From Lutibacter sp. (GTDB taxonomy: Bacteria; Bacteroidota; Bacteroidia; Flavobacteriales; Flavobacteriaceae): a stretch of DNA of 50,334 nt. Below, one piece after another: positions 9,306 to 18,891 of the stretch (position 1 is the stretch's first letter; each line of letters starts with the position of its first letter). The stretch is from the NCBI GenBank assembly GCA_030694935.1, contig JAUYUA010000072.1, forward strand, positions 1-50,334. Direction: 5' to 3'. The notes below the pieces were generated by a model. The model saw only the letters and a program-made list of their open reading frames with translations, was not told where the DNA came from and did no database searches. The translations under genes were made by a program, and so were the position numbers.

Positions 9306-9789
9306 AATTCGTTTTAGGCGTGGTTGGATTAAATCCGAAATCAACATCAGGAAGTGCAATTTTTAGTTGGGAAATCACATAACCCACACTTGCAAAATGA
9401 TGAATGGCGTGGCTGTGCGCCTGAATTAGAATGCCGCCCAACGTATAATTCACCGAAACAATTCCCAAGCCCAAATCATCGGTTACCAGCACAATTCTAT
9501 TATAATCTTCCTTTTCAATTAATTTCAACCGTTGAATAATATCTTCAAAGTAGGCGATTCCATATTGCGTATAATTTTCAGCCAATTCATTTCGTTTTCT
9601 GTTGATTAAATTGATGTTGCCCGATTCCAATCCGATCAAAACACAATCAAAAACATCTAAAATATGACGCATATGAACGCCAATACTTGAATAATATGGC
9701 GCAATGGTTGTGTTGTTATATTCATCATCAGAAACGCAATTCAACAGCTGAATTCCTCTATTTAAGTTTTTCTCAATCGCTTCAATCAT
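9295..9789 (-). CDS. DinB-family protein
   Basis: 164 residues, the usual size of the four-helix DinB/YfiT fold. Candidate metal ligands are the histidine of GVHMRHILD and the C-terminal histidine cluster HSHAIHH, as expected for a metal-binding thiol-transferase-like fold. Substrate unknown. Overlaps the convergent ATP-grasp gene by 11 nt at its 3' end and lies 34 nt downstream of the lysE-like gene, so it may be co-transcribed with it. Confidence 0.82.
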   Translation of the reverse strand: MIEAIEKNLNRGIQLLNCVSDDEYNNTTIAPYYSSIGVHMRHILDVFDCVLIGLESGNINLINRKRNELAENYTQYGIAYFEDIIQRLKLIEKEDYNRIVLVTDDLGLGIVSVNYTLGGILIQAHSHAIHHFASVGYVISQLKIALPDVDFGFNPTTPKTNFKK

Positions 9790-9823
9790 ATCAAATAAAT
9801 ATTAATGTTTTTCTATTTAAAAT

Positions 9824-10438
9824 TTAACCTATTAGCTTAATCATCGTGAAAATTCCCAGTGATAAAAATAATAAACTCAAAATAATATTGATGTTTGTCG
9901 CAATAAATGAAATTCTCTTACTGATTATTTTCGCAAAAAATATGTAGGTATAAAAGAGCAAAAATGAACCCATTGACGCTCCTGATACAAACAATAAAAT
10001 ATAAGGCTGTTCAATGATAATTTTATTGATGGAGCCCAAATAAATGCTGATTCCCAAATAAAAAGGAATCGCCAGCATATTCACCGAGGACATCGCCATG
10101 CCTTTAAAAAAATAATTTCCTTTACTGATTTTGGTTTTTGCTTCCATTTTTTTACGTGATAGCATAAAAAAGAAAATGGCCAAGATGAAAAACACAAAAA
10201 TACCTGCCATTTTTAAAAATTCAATCACTTTAGGGTTTTGAATAAAAAATTCGGCAAAAAACAAAGCGATTCCTGCCTGAAAAAAAACAATGACCGCCGC
10301 ACCCAATGCAAATTTTACACTTTCTATTTTGCCGACATTCAACCTGGTTTTAAGCACAGTCATATTCAGCATTCCGGGCGAAATCAATCCGAAGTAAGCC
10401 ATTCCGATGCCGTAAATAACGTGAAGAAAATATGTCAT
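9824..10438 (-). CDS. LysE-family amino-acid exporter
   Basis: 204 residues with about six hydrophobic helices. The N-terminal GLISPGMLNMTVLKTRLNVG matches the LysE/RhtB pattern of a glycine-proline turn after helix 1. Family members export amino acids or related metabolites across the inner membrane; the substrate is not predictable. Minus strand, 35 nt upstream of dinB and 88 nt downstream of the flippase gene. Confidence 0.82.
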   Translation of the reverse strand: MTYFLHVIYGIGMAYFGLISPGMLNMTVLKTRLNVGKIESVKFALGAAVIVFFQAGIALFFAEFFIQNPKVIEFLKMAGIFVFFILAIFFFMLSRKKMEAKTKISKGNYFFKGMAMSSVNMLAIPFYLGISIYLGSINKIIIEQPYILLFVSGASMGSFLLFYTYIFFAKIISKRISFIATNINIILSLLFLSLGIFTMIKLIG

Positions 10439-10526
10439 TTGTTTATATTTGAGAAGGTTAAATATTAGATATTAAAAGTTTAAAGGCTAAGGTTAAAAAA
10501 TCTTGATACCTTAATCGGCTATAATG

Positions 10527-11990
10527 CTATTCATTTTTTGAAACATATTTAGACACAAAACCATTGATGTCTTTTGAAATTTGTAATTTATTGATAAGCA
10601 AAAAATACAACAATGAAATAATTACAGCTTTAAGTCCAATGTTTATAATGGGATGAAAGCTAAAATTCCAAAAATAAAAAGCCGCGAATATCGCTGAAAT
10701 GATGATTGCCAATTTAATGGTGTTCAAATCAAAAGGCTGAATTTTTAATTTGGATTTTAAATAAATAATTTTAAGCAAGCTATACATCGCCACCACAATA
10801 AGTGTCGCAATTGCCGCTCCGTTAATGCCAATTAAATCGATCAGCCACTTGTTTAAAAAGATAACACTGATGGCCATTGCCAGCGACAGGTAAAAAAATA
10901 TTTTATAGTATTTGGAATTCAACAAAATGGCATTTCCAGTTCCCAAGGCCAATTCTATCAATTTCGAAACGGAAATAATTAACACCACCCAAATTCCTTT
11001 GGTAAATTCCGGTTTGTTAATTAGCTCATATAAATCGGCAATGTTTAAATTAATCAATAAAAAAAACAGGCCGCCAATAACCAATAAATTTATGGAAGTC
11101 TGTTTGTACAGCTTTTCAACCTCAACAATATTATTTTCATTCATATCTTTTGCGGTGATCGGACTAGTAATTTGCTGCATAGCCCGTGTTGGAATTCCAA
11201 TGACGCTGGCAATATAAATCCCCACCGAATAATAGGCAACCTGTGCAATTTGTTCCATTTGCGGAATCATAAACTTGTCAATTTCCAACAGCACGCCAGC
11301 AGCAGATCCTGCAACGATGATATAAAGCGAGAAAGAAATAATTTCTTTTAAATTTGCAGGCAGTGAAAATTTAAACGTTGGTTTATAAACGTGAAAAGCG
11401 TAAAACATCATAATTAGGGTGCTAATTCCATAAACGATAACCACGCCATAAATAAATTCTTCATCAGTAAGCCATTTAAAAAATACCGCAAACAATAAAA
11501 AAGTGGTACAAAGGCGCGGAAAAATTTCTTTGACAAAATTTCCGAAAACAGAATTGAACTGCACTTTGGTCCACGAATAAAAAACCTCAAAATAACCCAT
11601 AAAAATAGCCAGCAAAAAGATGAGATAAGTGTATTTTTTGATGATGGGGTTTTCCATAGAAATCCAATCCGCAATAGTTTCATAGATAAAAGCACCCGCA
11701 AATGCCAATGGAATGATAATAAATAGCGGCAAGATGAGCGTTGTAGTCAAAAAGCCATCCTGTTCCATTTTAGTTTGATAGGAAGAATAAAATTTAACGA
11801 TGGTATGTTGCATTCCAAAAACGAGCAAAGGCAAAATAATATTTGCGGCCGAGAGTAAAAAAGTAATCAGTCCAAAATAATCTTCGTGCAAAAAATGGGT
11901 ATATAAAAACAGCACATTGATGCCGCCAACCCCAAAACCCAAAAATATAATAAGCGTATTAAAAAAAGATTGCTTTAAAATAATTCCCAT
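10527..11990 (-). CDS. Polysaccharide/lipid-linked oligosaccharide flippase (Wzx-like, MOP superfamily)
   Basis: 487 residues with 12-14 predicted membrane helices spread along the length. N-terminal IILKQSFFNTLIIFLGFGVG and the repeated long hydrophobic runs are typical of RfbX/Wzx flippases, which move undecaprenyl-linked glycans to the periplasmic face. Its ATG overlaps the wecB stop by one base, which ties it to the two glycosyltransferases and the epimerase. The glycan (O-antigen, exopolysaccharide or protein-linked) is not identifiable here. Confidence 0.88.
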   Translation of the reverse strand: MGIILKQSFFNTLIIFLGFGVGGINVLFLYTHFLHEDYFGLITFLLSAANIILPLLVFGMQHTIVKFYSSYQTKMEQDGFLTTTLILPLFIIIPLAFAGAFIYETIADWISMENPIIKKYTYLIFLLAIFMGYFEVFYSWTKVQFNSVFGNFVKEIFPRLCTTFLLFAVFFKWLTDEEFIYGVVIVYGISTLIMMFYAFHVYKPTFKFSLPANLKEIISFSLYIIVAGSAAGVLLEIDKFMIPQMEQIAQVAYYSVGIYIASVIGIPTRAMQQITSPITAKDMNENNIVEVEKLYKQTSINLLVIGGLFFLLINLNIADLYELINKPEFTKGIWVVLIISVSKLIELALGTGNAILLNSKYYKIFFYLSLAMAISVIFLNKWLIDLIGINGAAIATLIVVAMYSLLKIIYLKSKLKIQPFDLNTIKLAIIISAIFAAFYFWNFSFHPIINIGLKAVIISLLYFLLINKLQISKDINGFVSKYVSKNE

Positions 11991-13069
11991 TACAACAATT
12001 TAATAATTTCCTCATAAATCTTCTCCCCTACATTTTCGCCGAATAAATCCATCCCAAAATCAGCTTCTGAATTTTGAAAATCTTCAAATGCCTGAAACAT
12101 TTTTTCCTTGTCACTGCCCACAATTTTTGCAAATCCGTTGGTAACAAGTTCCACCCATTCAGTTTCTTCCCTGGCAATAATGCAGTGTTTTTTATTAAAA
12201 AACGCTTCTTTTTGGAGTCCGCCACTATCGGTAACCACTAAATTACATTTTTTTAACAGATTTAACATATCAAAATACCCGACCGGATCAATTATTTTTA
12301 CGTCGTACGTTAACTTATGCTCTTCTAAAATGGCTTTAGTTCTTGGATGTAAAGGCACCACCACTTGTTTTTCTTTGCTTATCAATGCCAATCCTTCAAA
12401 AATCTCCTTCAGCTTTTCCAAATCGTCCGTGTTTTCCTGACGGTGGATGGTAGCCAACACAAATTCATTTGGAACTAAGCTTAGAGTTGAAATTATGGAC
12501 GATTTTTCTTCCGCCATTTTACCGTAAAATTCAACGGCATCTTTCATAATATCACCACATTTTACCATTTTTGCCGGTAAATTTTTGTATCCTTCTTTTT
12601 GCAAATTTTCGATGGCCGTTTCTGTAGGGCAAAGCAATAAATCGGAAATTCTGTCGGTTAAAATCCGATTGATTTCTTCGGGCATTTTCATATTATAGGA
12701 GCGCAATCCCGCTTCAATGTGAACAATTTTGATATTCATTTTTTTTGCGGCCAAAGCGCCTGCCAAAGTAGAGTTTGTGTCTCCGTAAACCACCACCAAA
12801 TCAGGATTTTCCTTGGTTAAAACTCCCTCAATTTCTATAAGCATTTGTCCGGTCATAGCGCCGTGACCCATTCCGTTGATCGCCAAATTGTATTTAGGTT
12901 TCGGAATTTCCATTTCTTCAAAAAATATGTCGCTCATATTGGCATCATAATGCTGGCCGGTATGTACAATCACCTCCTCAACATCTTTGTGTTTGTTGAT
13001 AATTCGACTTAAAACCGCCGCTTTTACAAATTGAGGCCTTGCCCCTAATATGGTTACAATTTTGTTCAT
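11990..13069 (-). CDS. wecB: Non-hydrolysing UDP-N-acetylglucosamine 2-epimerase
   Basis: 359 residues, slightly short of the typical 370-380. Converts UDP-GlcNAc to UDP-ManNAc for surface glycans. Family blocks: VTILGARPQFVKAA, VHTGQHYDANMSDIFFEE, VVYGDTNSTLAGALAA, VHIEAGLRSYNMKMPEEINR, ATIHRQENTD and VVTDSGGLQKEAFF. All expected substrate-binding residues appear present. The start overlaps the upstream glycosyltransferase stop by 4 nt (ATGA) and its stop overlaps the flippase start by one base. Confidence 0.95.
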   Translation of the reverse strand: MNKIVTILGARPQFVKAAVLSRIINKHKDVEEVIVHTGQHYDANMSDIFFEEMEIPKPKYNLAINGMGHGAMTGQMLIEIEGVLTKENPDLVVVYGDTNSTLAGALAAKKMNIKIVHIEAGLRSYNMKMPEEINRILTDRISDLLLCPTETAIENLQKEGYKNLPAKMVKCGDIMKDAVEFYGKMAEEKSSIISTLSLVPNEFVLATIHRQENTDDLEKLKEIFEGLALISKEKQVVVPLHPRTKAILEEHKLTYDVKIIDPVGYFDMLNLLKKCNLVVTDSGGLQKEAFFNKKHCIIAREETEWVELVTNGFAKIVGSDKEKMFQAFEDFQNSEADFGMDLFGENVGEKIYEEIIKLL

Positions 13070-14346
13070 TCAGTGATTTTAAATATGAGTTCCGAAACTT
13101 TTTTGGTAAGTTCCTTTCTGTGAAATTGGGCAATATTTTTTGAATCAGCCGTTAAATTTCCTTGCTTAAATTTAGCATATAAATTTAACATCGCTAATTT
13201 TAACGTTTGTTTATCATCAAAATCAACCACCAAACCTCCTTCTGTTTCTTTTATTATTTCGGCCAAATCACCATTTGTTGGCGCAATTGCCAAAATTGGA
13301 CGTTTTGCCATTAAATATTCAAATATTTTTCCGGTGATGATGCCTTTTGCACTTGGCACATTGTTTACGATGAGCAACAAAACTTGTGATTTTTTCTGAA
13401 ATTCCACCACTTTATCGTGCGTCACATAATCAATGATCTGCACATTCTTTGAAAGCTGAAATCTTGAAATATCGGCAATTACAGAAGCATCGGATTTTCC
13501 AATTAACTTCAATTCAAAATCTGCAGCAAATTCCTGGTTTTCTAAAACAATTTCCGACAAAACTTCCCACAACATTTGCGGATTCCTGTCGGCATTCATC
13601 AACCCAATATGCGTCATCGTAAATTTTGGGTCCAATTCAGCAATAGTATCACCAAACTCCTCGTCAAAACCATTGGTAACCGTAATTACATTGCTGTTAA
13701 ACGCACTGAAATTCTCTCGCATGGTTTTACCGACAACCAGCACCGCATCGGCATTTTTTAACACTTTATTTTCTAAAAAATGGTGTTGTTCAACGGCTTT
13801 GTTGGTCAAAGGCAATTGTTGGAAATAATCTATTTCTGTCCACGGATCCCTAAAATCGGCAATCCACTTTATATTGAGTTCCTTCTTTAAATTTAACCCA
13901 ATTAAGTGCATACTGTGTGGCGGACCGGTAGTGATCACCACATCAATATTGTTTGATTTTAAATATTTTTTTAAATAAACAGTCGATGGTTTTACCCAAA
14001 ATTTACGCGCATCGGGAATAAAATAATTTGCCCGAATGTATTGCAGCATTTTACCAAAAAAAGACGGATTCGGATTTATAAATCCGGCACTTTCCGTTTT
14101 CTTTTTTCCGAAGAAAGCAAACAAATTATTGGGTTCCCAAATGGGTAATCTTAAAACTTCAATGCCTTGCGGAATATCTTTAGCCAGCGATTCGTCCAAA
14201 ATTGGGTATTTGGGATTTTCAACCGTATAAACAACCGGTTCAATGCCAAAATCCCTAAAATATTTCACAAACTTAAGCCAACGCTGTACGCCTGAACCTC
14301 CTGCGGGAGGCCAATAATAGGTGATAATAAGCGCTTTTTTCATCAT
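13066..14346 (-). CDS. Glycosyltransferase (GT-B fold, GT4-like)
   Basis: 426 residues from the ATG at 14346, which overlaps the upstream gene stop by 4 nt. N-terminal MMKKALIITYYWPPAGGSGV carries the glycine-rich donor-side loop; WIADFRDPWTEIDYFQQLPL and the C-terminal GIITGKIFEYLMAKRPILAI (E-x7-E-like nucleotide-sugar region) match GT4-like retaining transferases. An adjacent ATG at 14343 is equally possible; the open frame extends 18 codons further upstream but would overlap the previous gene. Part of the glycan cluster; acceptor and donor unknown. Confidence 0.87.
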   Translation of the reverse strand: MMKKALIITYYWPPAGGSGVQRWLKFVKYFRDFGIEPVVYTVENPKYPILDESLAKDIPQGIEVLRLPIWEPNNLFAFFGKKKTESAGFINPNPSFFGKMLQYIRANYFIPDARKFWVKPSTVYLKKYLKSNNIDVVITTGPPHSMHLIGLNLKKELNIKWIADFRDPWTEIDYFQQLPLTNKAVEQHHFLENKVLKNADAVLVVGKTMRENFSAFNSNVITVTNGFDEEFGDTIAELDPKFTMTHIGLMNADRNPQMLWEVLSEIVLENQEFAADFELKLIGKSDASVIADISRFQLSKNVQIIDYVTHDKVVEFQKKSQVLLLIVNNVPSAKGIITGKIFEYLMAKRPILAIAPTNGDLAEIIKETEGGLVVDFDDKQTLKLAMLNLYAKFKQGNLTADSKNIAQFHRKELTKKVSELIFKITE

Positions 14347-15533
14347 TTGGTTAAATTGGCATATAAAGTTATTAATTTTTCTGATGTTTTTTCCCAGCAA
14401 AATTCTTCCTCCACAAATTGTTTCCCATTTTGCCCCAAACGATCCCTTAAAGCTTCATCATCATATAATTGCAATACTTTATCCGCAAAATCTTGGGCAT
14501 TTTTCTCCAAATGCACCAATCCGGAATTTGTTCTTTCTATTAAATTTTTCTGTGCTATGGCATCACTCACCAAAACAGGTTTTGCAAAACTCATATATTG
14601 AAAAAGTTTGTTTGCGTAGGCCACATCGTGCTGAATATTTCTGAGTAACGGTGAAATACAAACGGCACTTGCCACAATATAAGACGGAAATAAATCTACA
14701 TTTTGCCAACCTTGAAAATCAACCTGATTTTCCAGTTTTAAATCAATAACTTGCTGCTTCAAAATTGGATCGGCAGAACTAATGCCTACAATGACCAACT
14801 TTACATTAGGAATTTTTTCCTTTAAAATAATCAATGATTCAATGGCAGTTTGCAAACCACGGCGCAATCCGGTATCACCCAAGTATAAAATCACAAAGTC
14901 GTTTTTGTAAGCATCAACAATCAAATTGTCAATTTTAGCCTCTTTATAAAACGACTGATGCACGGTATTAGGAACCAGCACAATTTTATCACGGGCAATT
15001 TTCGTACGCCCAACAACTTCTTCAATAAATTCTTGTGAAACAGTAATAATTTTGGTTGTTTTACTTATAAATTCTTCCTCTTTCTGTTTCCATTTTTTTG
15101 GAGAAATCAATTGTTTTCCGGGAAATTTTTGAAGATGTGCATACAATTTCATGATTTCTGGCATATTGTCATGCAAATCCAACACTGTTGGCAATTTCAA
15201 AGTTTTATTTGCCTTAAAAGCAGCTTCAGCAATTCTCATATCGTGAATGTGAATGGCTTCAATTTTATATTTCTTTAAAAAATTGCCAATTTTCCAATTC
15301 ATTAAATTTGAATAAAATGGAAAAGTATATGCCAAGGCCGATAGTTTGTATTCCAATTTACTGGATTGATAACGCTTAACTTGGATTTCCTTAATTGAAA
15401 TATCAGCCTCATTTTTATGGTATTTCAAACAAAACAAAAAAACTTCATGACCTTTTTCAATTAAAGAAATTGCTTCATTTTCAACCCTTGGATCGGGCGG
15501 AAAAGTTTTGTCTAAAATCATTCCAATTCGCAT
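14343..15533 (-). CDS. Glycosyltransferase family 4-like protein
   Basis: 396 residues. N-terminal MRIGMILDKTFPPDPRVENE and IHIHDMRIAEAAFKANKTLK, then the GT4 C-terminal domain with VILYLGDTGLRRGLQTAIES and VCISPLLRNIQHDVAYANKL leading to FQYMSFAKPVLVSD. First gene of the four-gene minus-strand glycan cluster; all junctions in the cluster overlap by 1 or 4 nt. No clear promoter of the TAnnTTTG type was seen just upstream of 15533. Confidence 0.88.
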   Translation of the reverse strand: MRIGMILDKTFPPDPRVENEAISLIEKGHEVFLFCLKYHKNEADISIKEIQVKRYQSSKLEYKLSALAYTFPFYSNLMNWKIGNFLKKYKIEAIHIHDMRIAEAAFKANKTLKLPTVLDLHDNMPEIMKLYAHLQKFPGKQLISPKKWKQKEEEFISKTTKIITVSQEFIEEVVGRTKIARDKIVLVPNTVHQSFYKEAKIDNLIVDAYKNDFVILYLGDTGLRRGLQTAIESLIILKEKIPNVKLVIVGISSADPILKQQVIDLKLENQVDFQGWQNVDLFPSYIVASAVCISPLLRNIQHDVAYANKLFQYMSFAKPVLVSDAIAQKNLIERTNSGLVHLEKNAQDFADKVLQLYDDEALRDRLGQNGKQFVEEEFCWEKTSEKLITLYANLTK

Positions 15534-15744
15534 AGCAACTATTTTTTAAGCAAAAAATTAAATGACCTAATTTTTGGAAATGAAACTAAAACACTTAGCG
15601 CGCAATTTAAATTATTGGCCACTACTAAAAAAGCTAAAATGCTAAACATTAGGCAAGTAAATAAAAGTTGAATTCTTCGGCAAGTTATTGATTTAATTGT
15701 AGATAATCAATAAAAATAATTCTCAGTCAATATAACTTTATAGC

Positions 15745-15769
15745 AAAAAAAAGGTGCTTAAAGCACCTT
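15745..15769 (-). terminator. Rho-independent terminator reading on the minus strand, no recognised gene upstream
   Basis: On the minus strand AAGGTGC-TTTAA-GCACCTT is followed by a run of Ts (complement of 15745-15752). It would end a transcript starting between about 15780 and 15950, where no convincing gene is seen. Confidence 0.75.
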
Positions 15770-15923
15770 CTCCTCTTTCATAACCTGATTTACCCTTTTC
15801 AAATAATTTTCCTGCAATTGAGTTGACTGATGCGAATGTACATTGTATATCTTTAAAATAAAATACAGCCTTTACAAGCGTGCATATTTTATGCATAAAA
15901 GTGCTTTATGACTTTATAAACGC

Positions 15924-15931
15924 TATATTTG
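15924..15931 (+). promoter_or_regulatory. Promoter -7 element (TATATTTG) of the sensor kinase operon
   Basis: TATATTTG fits TAnnTTTG, 21 nt before the ATG at 15953. The -33 position is a weak TTT. Confidence 0.55.
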
Positions 15932-15952
15932 ATGTTTAATAGCTGTACTTAA

Positions 15953-18883
15953 ATGACTAAGATTACCCGTATTTTAATTGCATTTTTGCTGTTTAGCACA
16001 ACTTTATTTGCCCAAATTCCAGGCTTAACACAATTTACCACAAATAATGGTCTGCCAAGCAACACCATTTACGACATAGTACAGGATGAAAATGGCTTTA
16101 TTTGGTTTGCGACAGATTATGGCATCAGTAAATTTGACGGACTTACATTTAAAAATTTCACGGTAACTGACGGACTTCCCGGAAATGAAATTTTAGCCTT
16201 TTATAAAGATTCTAAAAATAGAATTTGGATGATTTCGTTTAACGGAAATGTTGGTTTTATACAAAATAATCATTTCTACAATAAAGACAATTTAGCTTTT
16301 TTAAGTCAATTGCAATTTCCTAAATTTATTGATGATATTTTTGAGGATTCGAAAGGGAAAATATGGTTTTGCCAAAATTCAACTACCCTTAAAGTTCTTA
16401 ATACAGACTTAAGTATCAAAAAATATTCCGCTAATAATGATCTTAATTTGACTTACACTTCCTTATTTATTGAAGACATCCATCAAAAAGTACATTTATT
16501 GACTTATTTAAATAATGAAAAAAAAATTAATGTTATTGCAAAACCATTATTGGATAATATAAAATTATCAGTATGGAAAGATTTTAATGCAAGCCAATTT
16601 CCATATTCTACCCTTGAAAAAATAAATAATAATTTCGGAATGCTTTTAAGGGAAAAAGATGAGATTATTAAAAATATTTCTAAATATATAATCCATGAGA
16701 ATAATAGTTTTCTGGCAAGAACCTATAAAATTGGAAAAGATTATTGGGTTACAAATCTCAATAAAGGCGTTTACATTTTTAATGAGGCGGATAATTATCA
16801 CAGCCCTAAAAAAATCTTAAAAAACACACAATCAACGCGTGCTTACATTGATTCAGAAAATAATATCTGGATTGGCACCCAATCCAATGGCATATTTCTA
16901 TTTCCAAATCTTAAAATCCAAGGAATTCAGTTTGATGATGCAAAAAAAAACGATTTGCATTCGGTAAACTTATTTCAAAATAAATTGATTTTAGGGAATG
17001 ATCTAAACGAGGTTATTATTTTAAATAAAGAAACCTTACAAACAATTGAAATCCTGAAATTGGATAATAACAACAGAAGAATTAGACATTTGAAAGTTGG
17101 AAAAAATCAGCTTATTATTTTGGGAGATAATAACATTGCGCGATTAAATTCCAATTTAAAGCTTGAAAGCGTTAAAAATATGTATGATGTTGATTTTATA
17201 AAAAGCAATTTAAAAAACTTCAAATCACTTTCAACTGTAGGCGATGATATTTATACCGCAAATTCCAATGGGGTGGCAAAAATTAACAGAAACACATTAT
17301 TAATGGAAAAATTATGGGACAAGAGAAGCACTTCTATCTTTTACCAGGGAAATGACCGCCTTTGGATTGGCACCACCAAAGGTTTATACCTCCAAAATAA
17401 AGGTGAAACCAAAAAATATGATATTGGAAACCAATTTAATGAAAGCATTATTTATTCTTTAGAAAAAAACACAAAAGGCTTATTGATTGGGTCAAACGCT
17501 TATGGCTTGGGAATATTAAAAAACGGAAAATTTAAGACAATTTCAACTTCAAACGGATTGTTAAGCAATTACATAAAATCCATTTTTATGGATGCAAAAA
17601 ACAATATTTGGCTTTCCACCAATTTAGGTTTGAACCGTCTTGAGCTAGACAACAACAATAATTTGGTTAAGTTAAAAACTTACACAATTTCTGACGGATT
17701 ATACAGCAATGATGTTAGGGCTTGTTATGTTGATGAAAATAAAGTGTATGTGGCAACTTCAAACGGATTGAACATTATAGACATTTCAAAGGAAGAAAAT
17801 TTTATGTTGGCTCCCAGAATCCATATTAACGAGATTTTATTGAACAATAATATTATTGAAAAAACTAACAATCAAACATTTGATCATCAATCCAATAACA
17901 TTCAATTTGATTTTTCCGGAATTTCCTTTAAAAGTTTGGGAAACATTACCTTTAAATATAGATTATTGGGATTAGAGCCTGATTGGATTGATACCAAAAA
18001 CAATACGGTTAGATACTCATCTTTACCGCCAAACAATTATACTTTTGAGGTAATAGCCGTCTCAAAAAACAATTTGGAAAGCAGTAATCCTGCAATATTT
18101 TCATTTGAAGTAAAACAGCCTGTTTATAAAACTTGGTGGTTTATAGCTGTCTCAATTTTAATTCTGCTTTTATTCATAGCCAATTTATTTTACAAAAGGA
18201 AGCAAAAAATTAAACAGAATGAAAAAATCAAAGAAAACATTTCCAATCTGCGTTACAAGGCTTTAAATGCACAAATGAATCCGCATTTCATCAACAATTT
18301 ATTGGTAAATATTGATGCTTTGGCAAGCAAAGGTGAACTTGAAGAAGTAAAAGGCAGTTTGGGTAAATTTGCCGAATTGGTGAATTTAATTCTTCAATCA
18401 ACCAAATCAAACCTTATTAATTTAACCGATGAAATTGAAATGGCCAAATTATATTTGGAGCTTCAAAAATTGAGATTTCACAAAAATACCACTTTCACCA
18501 TAAATACCGAATCCATTTCCCAGGAAGAATTGGAAAATATTTTAGTGCCGCCAATGATTTTACAGCCAATTATAGAAAACGCTTTTAAGCACGGATTTAA
18601 AAATGGCGACAAAGAAAATTGTATTTGTGTAGCCTTTAAAATTGAAAATGATGAATTTCTAATCTGTGAAATTTCAGATAACGGCGTGGGAATTCAAAAA
18701 AATGAAAATGCCAGCACAATAAACAGTTCCGGAATCTCATTTTCCAATATTAATGAACGGCTTCAATTGATTAATGGTGCTAAAAATGAAGAAAACTTGG
18801 TCATTATTTCAAATGTGACAGATGAATTTAATACCTTAGTGGGTTTAAAAGTGACCTTGAAAATCCCCTTAATAAGTTTTTAA
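15953..18883 (+). CDS. Beta-propeller sensor histidine kinase (Reg_prop, Y_Y_Y, LytS-type kinase)
   Basis: 976 residues. A signal peptide (ending near TTLFAQ) exports a large sensor made of two-component propeller repeats, e.g. TIYDIVQDENGFIWFATDYG and the later NIWLSTNLGLNRLEL, then a Y_Y_Y immunoglobulin-like domain around residues 640-720. A single membrane helix (TWWFIAVSILILLLFIANLF) precedes a cytoplasmic LytS/YehU-type His_kinase with His778 in NAQMNPHFINNLL and an ATPase N-box NAFKHGFKNG plus G-box EISDNGVGI. Such sensors usually respond to periplasmic glycans or cell-state cues; ligand unknown. Followed 8 nt later by its LytTR regulator. Confidence 0.93.
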   Translation: MTKITRILIAFLLFSTTLFAQIPGLTQFTTNNGLPSNTIYDIVQDENGFIWFATDYGISKFDGLTFKNFTVTDGLPGNEILAFYKDSKNRIWMISFNGNVGFIQNNHFYNKDNLAFLSQLQFPKFIDDIFEDSKGKIWFCQNSTTLKVLNTDLSIKKYSANNDLNLTYTSLFIEDIHQKVHLLTYLNNEKKINVIAKPLLDNIKLSVWKDFNASQFPYSTLEKINNNFGMLLREKDEIIKNISKYIIHENNSFLARTYKIGKDYWVTNLNKGVYIFNEADNYHSPKKILKNTQSTRAYIDSENNIWIGTQSNGIFLFPNLKIQGIQFDDAKKNDLHSVNLFQNKLILGNDLNEVIILNKETLQTIEILKLDNNNRRIRHLKVGKNQLIILGDNNIARLNSNLKLESVKNMYDVDFIKSNLKNFKSLSTVGDDIYTANSNGVAKINRNTLLMEKLWDKRSTSIFYQGNDRLWIGTTKGLYLQNKGETKKYDIGNQFNESIIYSLEKNTKGLLIGSNAYGLGILKNGKFKTISTSNGLLSNYIKSIFMDAKNNIWLSTNLGLNRLELDNNNNLVKLKTYTISDGLYSNDVRACYVDENKVYVATSNGLNIIDISKEENFMLAPRIHINEILLNNNIIEKTNNQTFDHQSNNIQFDFSGISFKSLGNITFKYRLLGLEPDWIDTKNNTVRYSSLPPNNYTFEVIAVSKNNLESSNPAIFSFEVKQPVYKTWWFIAVSILILLLFIANLFYKRKQKIKQNEKIKENISNLRYKALNAQMNPHFINNLLVNIDALASKGELEEVKGSLGKFAELVNLILQSTKSNLINLTDEIEMAKLYLELQKLRFHKNTTFTINTESISQEELENILVPPMILQPIIENAFKHGFKNGDKENCICVAFKIENDEFLICEISDNGVGIQKNENASTINSSGISFSNINERLQLINGAKNEENLVIISNVTDEFNTLVGLKVTLKIPLISF

Positions 18884-18891
18884 ATATTTTT

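Larger units (their letters stand above)
15534..15952. other. Intergenic region between glycan cluster and sensor kinase
   Basis: 419 nt between divergent genes. Contents seen: an orphan minus-strand terminator (15745-15769), a short minus-strand frame ending inside that terminator (see findings), and a plus-strand promoter element at 15924-15931. The left half (15540-15740) is AT-rich with nothing I can recognise. Confidence 0.6.

Noticed and set aside
10445-10452. Plus-strand TATATTTG promoter-like element upstream of the LysE gene
   Set aside because: It points away from lysE into the 3' end of the flippase gene and no plus-strand gene follows; likely chance.
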